This document shows, piece after piece, positions 52,414 through 59,555 of a stretch of DNA of 64,000 bases. Source of the stretch: Lutibacter citreus (GTDB lineage Bacteria; Bacteroidota; Bacteroidia; Flavobacteriales; Flavobacteriaceae); contig NZ_QEIH01000006.1 of assembly GCF_003260195.1 (NCBI RefSeq), positions 248,001 to 312,000 of the forward strand, written 5' to 3'. Position numbers and translations under genes: made by a program. Numbering within the stretch: the stretch's first letter is position 1; the number at the start of each line of letters is the position of its first letter. The notes under the pieces were generated by a model, which saw nothing but the letters and a program-made list of their open reading frames with translations, made no database searches and had not been told where the DNA came from.

Positions 52414-52426
52414 TGGTCCCACTTGG
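52414..52426 (-). repeat. Attachment site: 3' end of a tRNA gene
   Basis: The minus strand reads CCAAGTGGGACCA. This equals the last half of a T stem (CCAAG), a 7-nt acceptor strand (TGGGACC) and discriminator A of a tRNA with 5' end GGTCCCA. The remainder of the tRNA is absent: sequence upstream of CCAAG has no T loop. A tRNA 3' fragment right beside a tyrosine recombinase gene is the classic attachment-site duplication left by integrative elements. From memory, a CAT-anticodon tRNA of Bacteroidota has this acceptor. Confidence 0.6.
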
Positions 52427-52611
52427 ACCTATATACAATAACAGCTACTTACCCCACATAACACCCTACAACCTTATTATATAAAGGATTGTTGAATGTT
52501 TTAATTAAAAATTAACATAAGCTGATATAGGCTATACACAAACTTTTTCGTCACAATAAGCGTCACAATATTTATATTTTATATATTTGTCTTGGTTTAT
52601 AATTATACTTT

Positions 52612-53904
52612 ATGGCTTCAATAAAATTACTGCTTAGAAACACTAAATCATTAACACCCGTATCTGTTAATTACGATGTTCATATTTCGGGAAACACAAG
52701 ACTAAGAGGATCTACAAACACAAAAGTATTGCCAAAGTACTGGGATCAAAAAAAACAAAAAATTAGAAATGTAACTGATCTTTATTCTACTAAAGATAAA
52801 TTAAATAGAGATCTATTAAATTTCAAGAAATTTGTCTTAGATCAATTAGCTATTTATACTACCAATAATTTAAATGAACAAAAAGAACTTTTAAAACAAG
52901 ATATTGGAATTTATTTTGGTAGGATTGAAGCTCCAACTAATGAAGAAATGACTTTCTATAAATTTGTTGATATTTTTATTGATCAAGCAGACAACAGAAT
53001 AAACAATAGTACAGGTAAAAAATTATCCAAAAGAACTATATTAGATTATAAACTAGCAAAAAAGTTAATTGAAGATTTTGAAAATTTATACAAATACAGA
53101 ATAACATTTGAATCTATAACTTTAGAATTTTACTATTCATTTATTGAATATTTAGAAGATAAGCATAGTTTTTCAGTTAATACTATTGGTAAATACATTA
53201 AAATACTAAAAGCTTTTCTACGAGCCGCAACTGATGAGGGGTATAACAATAATTTGAGTTTCCAAAATAAAAAATTCATTAAACCTACAGCTCCTTCTGA
53301 ACAGATTTATTTAAATGAAAATGAACTTTTAAAAATTATTAAATTAGATTTAACTGAACTTCCAAAAACTAGTAACGCAAGAGATTTATTTATAATCGGA
53401 GCCTATACAGGTTTACGTGTATCAGATTTTAATAATCTCACAAAAGAAAACATTAAAATAATTCAAGGAAAAAGAATGTTTGGGTTAATTGTTCAAAAGA
53501 CTGGAAATTATTTACCGATACCTATTCATCCTCAAGTTGAAAAAATATTAAAAAAACATAAAGGTAACCCGCCACAAACAATGAAACCTCAAGATATTAA
53601 TGATGAATTAAGAATTATTGGCAGAAAAGCTAAAATAAAAGAAATTACAACCATTAACACCATTAAGGGAGGTGAAAACATTACGAAAATGGTACCGAAA
53701 TATAAATTAATTAAGAATCATACAGCTAGACGTTCATTTTGCACCAATGCCTATATTGCAGGAATGTCTACCTTAGATATAATGGCTATAAGTGGACATA
53801 CTTCAGAAAAAACCTTTCTTAATTATATAAAGATAACAGCAGATGAAAGGGCAATAAAAATTGCTGAAAATCCATTTTTTAATCCAAAATTAAATTTAAC
53901 TTAA
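52612..53904 (+). CDS. Tyrosine recombinase / integrase
   Basis: 430 residues. N-terminal arm-binding domain of the Bacteroidota type (LRNTKSLTPVSVNYDVHISG), a SAM-like core-binding domain at about 105-230 (TFYKFVDIFIDQADNRI, TILDYKLAKKLI), then the catalytic domain: TGLRVSDF with Arg269, HTARR with His370 and Arg373, SGHTSEKTFLNYIK with His396 and the nucleophile Tyr405. All catalytic residues are present, so it is probably active. It is directly adjacent to the tRNA-derived attachment site. Confidence 0.93.
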   Translation: MASIKLLLRNTKSLTPVSVNYDVHISGNTRLRGSTNTKVLPKYWDQKKQKIRNVTDLYSTKDKLNRDLLNFKKFVLDQLAIYTTNNLNEQKELLKQDIGIYFGRIEAPTNEEMTFYKFVDIFIDQADNRINNSTGKKLSKRTILDYKLAKKLIEDFENLYKYRITFESITLEFYYSFIEYLEDKHSFSVNTIGKYIKILKAFLRAATDEGYNNNLSFQNKKFIKPTAPSEQIYLNENELLKIIKLDLTELPKTSNARDLFIIGAYTGLRVSDFNNLTKENIKIIQGKRMFGLIVQKTGNYLPIPIHPQVEKILKKHKGNPPQTMKPQDINDELRIIGRKAKIKEITTINTIKGGENITKMVPKYKLIKNHTARRSFCTNAYIAGMSTLDIMAISGHTSEKTFLNYIKITADERAIKIAENPFFNPKLNLT

Positions 53905-53942
53905 AACTTAATAAAATATTAACCCTGTAATCATAATTAAAA

Positions 53943-55361
53943 GTGTATTCTGTCAAACATTCCAATCAATTCATTATTCTTACAAAAAAATTTTTAAATA
54001 ATTTAAATGATCAAAAAATAATAGATTTCTCTTTAGATTACATTCTAATGCTATGTGATGATAATCTAATCTCTTATTCAAGAGAATATATAACAAGTCT
54101 CTCGGATAAAGATTTATTAATCTTTATCCGAAAATTCATAAAAAGTTTAAATGAAAAAGACTTTTCAAATTTCTCTAAAAACGCTATAATATTTTCCAAA
54201 GGAATTGGCTTCACAGGTTTCTCTAGAGAATATTTAGATAGTTTAGAAACGTATTACGACAAGTACAAAGCAAATATATATTCTAAAGACAAGATACCTT
54301 CATATCGTTACCCATTCAAGTTTGAGGACATCTTAATTGATGATAAAATTGATGAACATTTAATGTTAACAGCATTTCTAAATTGGGATGATATCACTTT
54401 TATGCAAAAAAAGGGGATGACTATAAAAGAAGCTGAAGATTATATTAATTACTCAAATTATATATTCAACCCCAAAATAGTAGATCTCGTCTATGATTAT
54501 TATTTAGAAAACATTAGAATTTATGATGAGATGGAGGAAGAGTCACAAGATATATCTAGATTAAAAATTTCATTAAACTTTGCTTTGGGTGAAGATGACA
54601 GAATAAATATTATAAAAACAGAACATCGAAAATATTCTGAAAAACTACAAAAAAACCAATACTATTTAGACTATTTCAATGACTTTAATAAAAAAAATAT
54701 TTACAATGAAGATGGAAAAACATTTGACAACGATTTCATTAAATTATTTAAACGTAATCTCGGACAAAATGATGATTTAATGATGGACTATTTATGTGAT
54801 GGATATACATATAATTATGAGGAATTAGCATATACTGAATTTGAACCAATACAAGAGTTCGACATAATCCCAGTAAACAAAAAGCCCGATTGTGACGTCT
54901 TTGACATCTTTAATTACAGAGAGTTTCGAGGAGTTTTACATATAACAGATTGCTTTAAAGCTCTTAATTTCTTAGAATCCGAATTAAAAAATAAAATTGA
55001 TAATTCTGCAGATAACCAAATAGATAACAAAATATTTCATGATAAAATTTTCAAAACAATTGATTCACAAAATATTTTTTACAAAACACTAGATTACACA
55101 AATGTCCTCAACAATAATGGTAAAGCAAAAAAGAGAGGTTTTCAGCCTATCTGTGATGCTATATTTAATAAACCCTTTTCTTTTTTCGATGAAATATTCA
55201 AATATGGAGTAACAAAAAAAGACTATATAATATATTTAGAAAATGAATTTGATATATCTATTCCAGATAAATCTAAACTTTCAGATGGATCGAGACACAC
55301 AGAAAATGTCAAAGATTTTATTAATTCTTGCTTAAAAGAACAAAATAAAACAAAGGAATAA
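53943..55361 (+). CDS. Island protein of unknown function with N-terminal 16-residue repeats
   Basis: 472 residues from a GTG start at 53943; no suitable ATG is nearby. No family recognised. Residues about 18-82 contain four consecutive 16-residue units with the pattern L-x-D-x-x-L-I-x-[FY]-S-x-x-[FY]-I-x-S, for example LNDQKIIDFSLDYILM, LCDDNLISYSREYITS and LSDKDLLIFIRKFIKS, probably a helical-repeat stack. The rest is acidic and aromatic-rich (DDLMMDYLCDGYTYNYEELA) with no catalytic motif, signal peptide or membrane helix. The C-terminus (SRHTENVKDFINSCLKEQNK) resembles the end of small element-encoded proteins. It sits 38 nt after the integrase and before the HTH gene. Confidence 0.6.
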   Translation: MYSVKHSNQFIILTKKFLNNLNDQKIIDFSLDYILMLCDDNLISYSREYITSLSDKDLLIFIRKFIKSLNEKDFSNFSKNAIIFSKGIGFTGFSREYLDSLETYYDKYKANIYSKDKIPSYRYPFKFEDILIDDKIDEHLMLTAFLNWDDITFMQKKGMTIKEAEDYINYSNYIFNPKIVDLVYDYYLENIRIYDEMEEESQDISRLKISLNFALGEDDRINIIKTEHRKYSEKLQKNQYYLDYFNDFNKKNIYNEDGKTFDNDFIKLFKRNLGQNDDLMMDYLCDGYTYNYEELAYTEFEPIQEFDIIPVNKKPDCDVFDIFNYREFRGVLHITDCFKALNFLESELKNKIDNSADNQIDNKIFHDKIFKTIDSQNIFYKTLDYTNVLNNNGKAKKRGFQPICDAIFNKPFSFFDEIFKYGVTKKDYIIYLENEFDISIPDKSKLSDGSRHTENVKDFINSCLKEQNKTKE

Positions 55362-55449
55362 CTCTATACTCATAAACTCCGAACAAAGTCTCTTTTTTCC
55401 CGAACAAAGTATTTATCACTTTTGCATCATCAATTTTAAAACATAAATT

Positions 55450-55734
55450 ATGAAGGAAGATGCAACATTAGTACACAACATTTCAAAAGATGAATTAGTT
55501 CACAACATCCTACAAGGTTTAGAAGTTAAACTAAAAGAATTTGAAACTAAATTCCAACCAAAAGAACCTACTACTTGGTTAACTAAAAAAGAAGTTGCTA
55601 CAATATTATCAATATCTACTGTTACAGTTGATGATTGGAGTAGAAAAGGTATTCTAAATCCATTTCGTATTGGAAATCGTATAAGATTTCAACGTAATGA
55701 GGTTGAAAAAAGTTTAATTAAAATAAACGAGTAG
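55450..55734 (+). CDS. Helix-turn-helix excisionase-like DNA-binding protein
   Basis: 94 residues. After a coiled-coil-like start (residues about 10-35), a MerR/excisionase-type HTH: TTWLTKKEVATILSISTVTV, DDWSRKGILNPFRIGNRIRF, QRNEVEKSL. This type lies near the integrase of many Bacteroidota elements and acts in excision control or transcription. The next gene starts 2 nt after its stop. Confidence 0.85.
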   Translation: MKEDATLVHNISKDELVHNILQGLEVKLKEFETKFQPKEPTTWLTKKEVATILSISTVTVDDWSRKGILNPFRIGNRIRFQRNEVEKSLIKINE

Positions 55735-55736
55735 TT

Positions 55737-56048
55737 ATGAAAGACCATACAAATATTAAGAAAAACTCTTTAGCCTTAATTGATCAACTTTTACTAAACT
55801 TAAATCAAGATATTACATTCATTCTTGATCAAAACACTAAAAGGCAGTACACTAATTATATTAATGAATTAAAACATATTAGAAATTCAGTAAAAGCAGA
55901 CCCGAGATTTCCTTATCAAATTATTCAAAACCAAATAGATTATCAATTGCGCACCGATAAATTCTTAAAAGTATTTCATGTGGATTTACATCTTGATGGT
56001 TTAATTAATAATGATTTTTTCACACCAATTGTACATGGTAGCAAATAA
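55737..56048 (+). CDS. Small island protein of unknown function
   Basis: 103 residues, mostly helical (KKNSLALIDQLLLNLNQDIT, YINELKHIRNSVKADPRF), no recognised domain. It lies between the HTH and DUF3987 genes with a 2-nt gap upstream and a 14-bp overlap downstream, so it is translated as part of the element operon. Confidence 0.6.
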   Translation: MKDHTNIKKNSLALIDQLLLNLNQDITFILDQNTKRQYTNYINELKHIRNSVKADPRFPYQIIQNQIDYQLRTDKFLKVFHVDLHLDGLINNDFFTPIVHGSK

Positions 56049-57315
56049 CTCGAACCCATTCCCTTATGAAGTTTTCCCTACCGAGATAATGATATTCTTA
56101 GAACAAGCAGAGAAAACATTAAACTTTCCTATTGATTTTTTAGGAAGCTCTATTTTATCAGCTTGTTCTGTAGCTATTGGAAATACCTATAAGGTTAAAA
56201 TTAAAGAAGGCTTTTACACAAAAGCTAACTTATATATGGTAATTGTAGGTAACGCTGGAGAAGTAAAATCACACCCATTAAGCCTTGCTTACGCTCCAAT
56301 TGAAAAAAAAGAAAAAGAAAGTTATCTCAACTATAAAAAAGAAATAGAAGAGTATGATTCTTTAAATGATGATGAAAAGAAAATAAGTTTAAAACCATTT
56401 TGGAAAAAACAAATTGTAAAAGATTTCACTCCAGAATCATTAATTAAAATTCATTCTAACAATTCAAGAGGTGTTTCAATACTTTCTGATGAACTCTTTG
56501 GTTGGATAAAAAACTTTGGCAGATACAACAGTTCTAGCGAACAAGAAACATACCTAAGTTTTTGGAACGGAGGATCTATTTCAGTAGATAGGAAAAGTGA
56601 CGAACCCATTAGATTAGACAATACTTATGTAAATATTATTGGGACAGTACAAACAAAGTTATTATCTGAATTAACAAAAAACAATAGAGGTGACAATGGG
56701 TTTATAGATAGATTTCTATTTGCATTCAATCAAAATCCTAAACCAGTACTTTGGAATAATGAAAATATTAATAAAGAATCAATAGAATATTATAACTTTT
56801 TAATTCAAAGATTATTTTCTCTAGAATTTAACAATTTTAATTCAAATATAATTTGTTTCTCACCAGAAGCAAATGAGCTTCTCATAAAATGGCAAAACCA
56901 ATCACGCCGTGACTGTTTTAATGACCCAATAAAAACAGGAATATTAGCTAAATACGAGGTTTATGTTGCTAGATTTTCGTTAATCATTCAGTTAATGCAT
57001 TGGGCATTAAATAATAAATCAAATAATAAAATTGAATTATTCGCAGTTGAAAATGCTATTAAACTAATTGAATACTATACCGTTAATGCTATTATTATAA
57101 ATAATAAAATAAACAACATTAACCCTTTAGAAGAACTAACAATTAATAAGAAAGAATTATATAATAGTTTAGATTCCAATTTCACAACAGTTCAAGCTTT
57201 AAAACAAGCTGCTTTTTATAAAATAAATGAACGTGCACTCTTTCGTTTTTTAAAAAATAGAACTCTTTTCAAAAAAGAAAAGCAAGGTTTATATTCAAAA
57301 CAATTAATAATTTAA
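56035..57315 (+). CDS. DUF3987 primase/helicase-like protein
   Basis: 426 residues from the ATG at 56035, which gives the natural start MVANNSNPFPYEVFPTEIM; an ATG at 56011 is in frame but would overlap the upstream gene by 38 bp. Walker A-like loop IVGNAGEVKSHPLSLA, then GVSILSDELFGWIKNFGRYN (Walker B-like acidic pair), ETYLSFWNGGSISVDRK and VNIIGTVQTKLL, all DUF3987 features. The family is found in mobile elements and phages next to integrases and is thought to take part in element replication. The C-terminal ~70 residues look like a winged helix (NFTTVQALKQAAFYKINERA). Confidence 0.8.
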   Translation: MVANNSNPFPYEVFPTEIMIFLEQAEKTLNFPIDFLGSSILSACSVAIGNTYKVKIKEGFYTKANLYMVIVGNAGEVKSHPLSLAYAPIEKKEKESYLNYKKEIEEYDSLNDDEKKISLKPFWKKQIVKDFTPESLIKIHSNNSRGVSILSDELFGWIKNFGRYNSSSEQETYLSFWNGGSISVDRKSDEPIRLDNTYVNIIGTVQTKLLSELTKNNRGDNGFIDRFLFAFNQNPKPVLWNNENINKESIEYYNFLIQRLFSLEFNNFNSNIICFSPEANELLIKWQNQSRRDCFNDPIKTGILAKYEVYVARFSLIIQLMHWALNNKSNNKIELFAVENAIKLIEYYTVNAIIINNKINNINPLEELTINKKELYNSLDSNFTTVQALKQAAFYKINERALFRFLKNRTLFKKEKQGLYSKQLII

Positions 57316-57328
57316 TACTCGGTCAATC

Positions 57329-57392
57329 TTGTCAGTTTTGTCAGTTTCAAAAGAAAATTGAATAAATACTGTTAAAACTGACAATAATGACA
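57329..57392. repeat. Paired direct and inverted TGTCAGTTTT repeats
   Basis: TTGTCAGTTTTGTCAGTTT (57329-57347) is answered by AAAACTGACAATAATGACA (57374-57392). The outer arms TTGTCAGTTTT / AAAACTGACAA are a perfect 11-bp inverted repeat, and the second half of each arm repeats the core. No terminator T-run follows. It lies between the DUF3987 gene and a small ORF and might be a replication or transfer site, or a repressor site. Confidence 0.4.
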
Positions 57393-57412
57393 CAACATTA
57401 CAATCATAACAT

Positions 57413-57658
57413 ATGGAAAAAATAAAATTTAAAATAACTAGATTCACTGAAATACCTATTGAAATACCTCTTGAAAATCAAAGAAAATTCCCTATCCATT
57501 CTCATTATTTAAAAAGAATTGATATTTCTTATAAAATATATGAATACCTACCAACAAAACATTTAAATGAAAAAAATTACAAGGAATATATGGTAAAATA
57601 CCTTTCAGAGAAGTTAACTACAAATAAAACCAGCGTTGAAATAGAAGTTATAAACTAA
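57413..57658 (+). CDS. Small island protein of unknown function
   Basis: 81 residues, basic, with no recognised domain, signal peptide or membrane helix (MEKIKFKITRFTEIPIEIPL, LKRIDISYKIYEYLPTKH). The ATG follows an A-rich stretch 21 nt after the repeat block. Codon use resembles its neighbours. It could be a real small gene but support is limited. Confidence 0.45.
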   Translation: MEKIKFKITRFTEIPIEIPLENQRKFPIHSHYLKRIDISYKIYEYLPTKHLNEKNYKEYMVKYLSEKLTTNKTSVEIEVIN

Positions 57659-57696
57659 TATTAAAAAATTAAACTATGTAATATAATTTTTTTGTT

Positions 57697-57704
57697 TAAA
57701 TTTA
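57697..57704 (+). promoter_or_regulatory. Candidate -7 box of small RNA copy B
   Basis: TAAATTTA, one mismatch from TAnnTTTG, ending 5 nt before the 5' hairpin. Confidence 0.35.
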
Positions 57705-57709
57705 ACTCC

Positions 57710-57780
57710 TAGTAGAAATATTTCTACTATCTTTTTCATAGCAATTTTTTTTAAAAGCTCTCATTCTTCGAGAGCTTTTT
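57710..57780 (+). ncRNA. Small RNA family, copy B
   Basis: 5' stem TAGTAGAA (57710-57717) / TTCTACTA (57722-57729), then the invariant ATCTTTTTCATAGCAATTT, then terminator stem AAAAGCTCTC (57753-57762) / GAGAGCTTTT (57770-57779) and a T-run. The stem sequence differs from copies A, C and D at nearly every pair but remains perfect. It overlaps no gene. Confidence 0.7.
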
Positions 57781-57820
57781 AAATTTTCAATTATAGCTAT
57801 TTTAATGTACAGCAACAAAT

Positions 57821-57828
57821 GTTGCAAC
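57821..57828. repeat. Isolated GTTGCAAC palindrome
   Basis: The same 8-bp palindrome that forms the array at 58187-58254. Further single copies or near copies are at 58325, 58344 and 62064, all in non-coding DNA of the island. The rest of 57781-58068 shows nothing. Confidence 0.4.
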
Positions 57829-58068
57829 AATATATGATTTCAATCCTACTTCAAATTTAGATATCCCTAATTATAAAATATATCTTTTAAAACTACTAAA
57901 TAAAATATATAATACTCCTTCTTTTAAATCTGAAATAATAATTCTGAAAGATTAAAACTGATTGCAACTGGATAGCAATCACTAGATATACACTACAAAC
58001 CCCGATATTATAAAGGTCTTATTGTATATCTAAGTTGGAATTTTATAAAGATTTAATAATTTATTTCC

Positions 58069-58076
58069 TATATTTA
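58069..58076 (+). promoter_or_regulatory. Candidate -7 box of small RNA copy C
   Basis: TATATTTA, one mismatch from TAnnTTTG, 5 nt before the hairpin, the same spacing as copy D. Confidence 0.4.
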
Positions 58077-58081
58077 AAATT

Positions 58082-58152
58082 ATTGCAGAGCAAGTCTCTG
58101 TAATCTTTTTCATAGCAATTTTTTTTAAGCTCTCATTTTTATGAGAGCTTTT
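58082..58152 (+). ncRNA. Small RNA family, copy C
   Basis: 5' stem ATTGCAGAG (58082-58090) / CTCTGTAAT (58096-58104), loop CAAGT, with one G-U pair. The invariant ATCTTTTTCATAGCAATTT follows, then terminator AAGCTCTCAT (58127-58136) / ATGAGAGCTT (58141-58150) and T's. It differs from copy D by only a few bases over about 85 bp, mostly in loops. Confidence 0.7.
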
Positions 58153-58186
58153 AAATTTTAAGGAACTAACTTTGAGTGCATGTTTT

Positions 58187-58254
58187 GTTGCAACGTTTGT
58201 TGCAACGTTTGTTGCAACGTTTGTTGCAACGTTTGTTGCAAGTTTTGTTGCAGC
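58187..58254. repeat. Iteron-like tandem array of GTTGCAACGTTT
   Basis: Six units of exact 12-bp period. The first four have the perfect palindrome GTTGCAAC (58187, 58199, 58211, 58223); the last two are GTTGCAAG (58235) and GTTGCAGC (58247). The regular 12-bp phasing and palindromic core suggest a multi-site protein-binding array such as iterons or an operator. Reading frames across it are low-complexity by-products. Confidence 0.65.
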
Positions 58255-58432
58255 CTGCAACTGTTAAAATTAAAGCGCTAAATAACAATAAGTTAAGCTT
58301 CAAAAGATAGTATTCCTTTAAGGTGTTGCAAGCTGTTACTTTTGTTGCAGACTGCATTTATTTTAATGAAAACAATAACTCTTGTCGCTACGGCTTTTAA
58401 CAATAAAATAATTTAACTATCTTTTAAAAAAA

Positions 58433-58702
58433 ATGATTGAAACATTAGTCGAAGCTATTGCTAAATCAATTTCAATGGGTAAATCATTTGGAATACCAAT
58501 TGCGTTCATTGCTTTTATTATTACTATTTTAACTTATTTTCAAAAGCAAGGAGAAGAAGCAAGGCATAGAGATTTACCTGAAGAAGAAAGAGAAAAAGTA
58601 GAAAGAAAAAAGCAAGAAATTAGACTTAACCGATGCATTATATCAATAATTGTAGTGATTGTAATAATCATATGGCTGATTTATGAATACTTTTCATCTT
58701 AA
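58433..58702 (+). CDS. Small two-helix membrane protein
   Basis: 89 residues. Two transmembrane helices (FGIPIAFIAFIITILTYF at about 19-36 and IISIIVVIVIIIWLIYEYF at about 69-87) joined by a highly charged cytoplasmic or periplasmic loop (EEARHRDLPEEEREKVERKK). No family recognised. It ends 10 bp from the end of the convergent protease gene. Small two-helix proteins are frequent as toxins or effectors in defence loci, but nothing here proves that. Confidence 0.6.
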   Translation: MIETLVEAIAKSISMGKSFGIPIAFIAFIITILTYFQKQGEEARHRDLPEEEREKVERKKQEIRLNRCIISIIVVIVIIIWLIYEYFSS

Positions 58703-58712
58703 AAAAATATCT

Positions 58713-59522
58713 CTAATTATTTCTTAACTCAAGTTTTAATTTCCATTCTTCAATCATTCTCAACTTTTCATTATTTAAATAAGTTCCCACACCATTGATT
58801 GAATTGACCCCAACTACATAAAACTCACCATTCCTTTTTACCATAATTGGAGACCCACTATTACCTTTCAATGTTTTAAGGCTATGTGTAAAATACCCCT
58901 TACCAACTTTTATAACTATCGAGGTATCTAAAGTCATTAAATACTTACCTCCATAAGGTTCTTCGGCTGGATATCCCGCACAAAAAATAGTATCCCCTTT
59001 AACTAATTTTTTACTACTATCCTTAAGTAGTTTTAAATATCGAAGTGAATTTAATTTTTTATTCTTATTTAAAATTTCATCTGGAATATAAATTAAAGCT
59101 ATGTCATTATCTTTTCTCGTCCAAGGAAAATAAAAAAAATACTTCTTTGGGTATTTAATATTTTTTCGATATCTAATTTTGATAAATACTGAATCTAATA
59201 ATTTATCGCTTCCAATTCTTGACGGGAATAACGTTAGCTTTTTAACAGAATGAAACGGCAACTTTGTTACGTTATGAGCCGAAGTAAGCAAGAAATTTCT
59301 TGAAATAAAAAATGCTGTTGAGTTTTTAATACTACCAGTAAATGGGAATCGTCTTACATCTTGGTATGAAATTGAATTAAAGCCATTTAATTCAATTTCT
59401 TCTTTAGAAATTTGATCAATAAATAAGGTCTGAGAATTACTTTTTCCACTTATACAAAGAGCCAATAAAAAAATAATCACAATCTTGTTGAAGTTTGAAT
59501 TTGATGTTTGAGCAAATACCAT
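58713..59522 (-). CDS. Secreted trypsin-like serine protease
   Basis: 269 residues. A hydrophobic signal segment at about 13-29 (KIVIIFLLALCISGKSNSQ) suggests export to the periplasm or beyond. The chymotrypsin-fold triad is complete: FLLTSAHNVT (His83), RKDNDIALIYI (Asp140), LKGNSGSPIMV (Ser222), with a following VVGVNS strand as in V8/glutamyl-type S1B proteases. It is 33 bp downstream of the 681-residue gene on the same strand, so the two form an operon. Its target is unknown. Confidence 0.82.
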   Translation of the reverse strand: MVFAQTSNSNFNKIVIIFLLALCISGKSNSQTLFIDQISKEEIELNGFNSISYQDVRRFPFTGSIKNSTAFFISRNFLLTSAHNVTKLPFHSVKKLTLFPSRIGSDKLLDSVFIKIRYRKNIKYPKKYFFYFPWTRKDNDIALIYIPDEILNKNKKLNSLRYLKLLKDSSKKLVKGDTIFCAGYPAEEPYGGKYLMTLDTSIVIKVGKGYFTHSLKTLKGNSGSPIMVKRNGEFYVVGVNSINGVGTYLNNEKLRMIEEWKLKLELRNN

Positions 59523-59555
59523 AATAAAATATTTTTTTATTAGACATATATATTA

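Noticed and set aside
58187..58254. Possible CRISPR array
   Set aside because: Units are 12 bp and contiguous with no spacers, and there are no cas genes nearby.
58030..58260. Minus-strand 76-residue frame with ATNV repeats
   Set aside because: Runs through the array and antisense through small RNA copy C; low complexity, no family.
58166..58357. Minus-strand 63-residue frame with a lipobox-like LTVAGC followed by CNKR repeats
   Set aside because: The Cys-rich repeat is only the translation of the 12-bp GTTGCAACGTTT array, and the same palindrome occurs elsewhere without a frame. No promoter or clear start region was seen. A DNA-level repeat explains it better.
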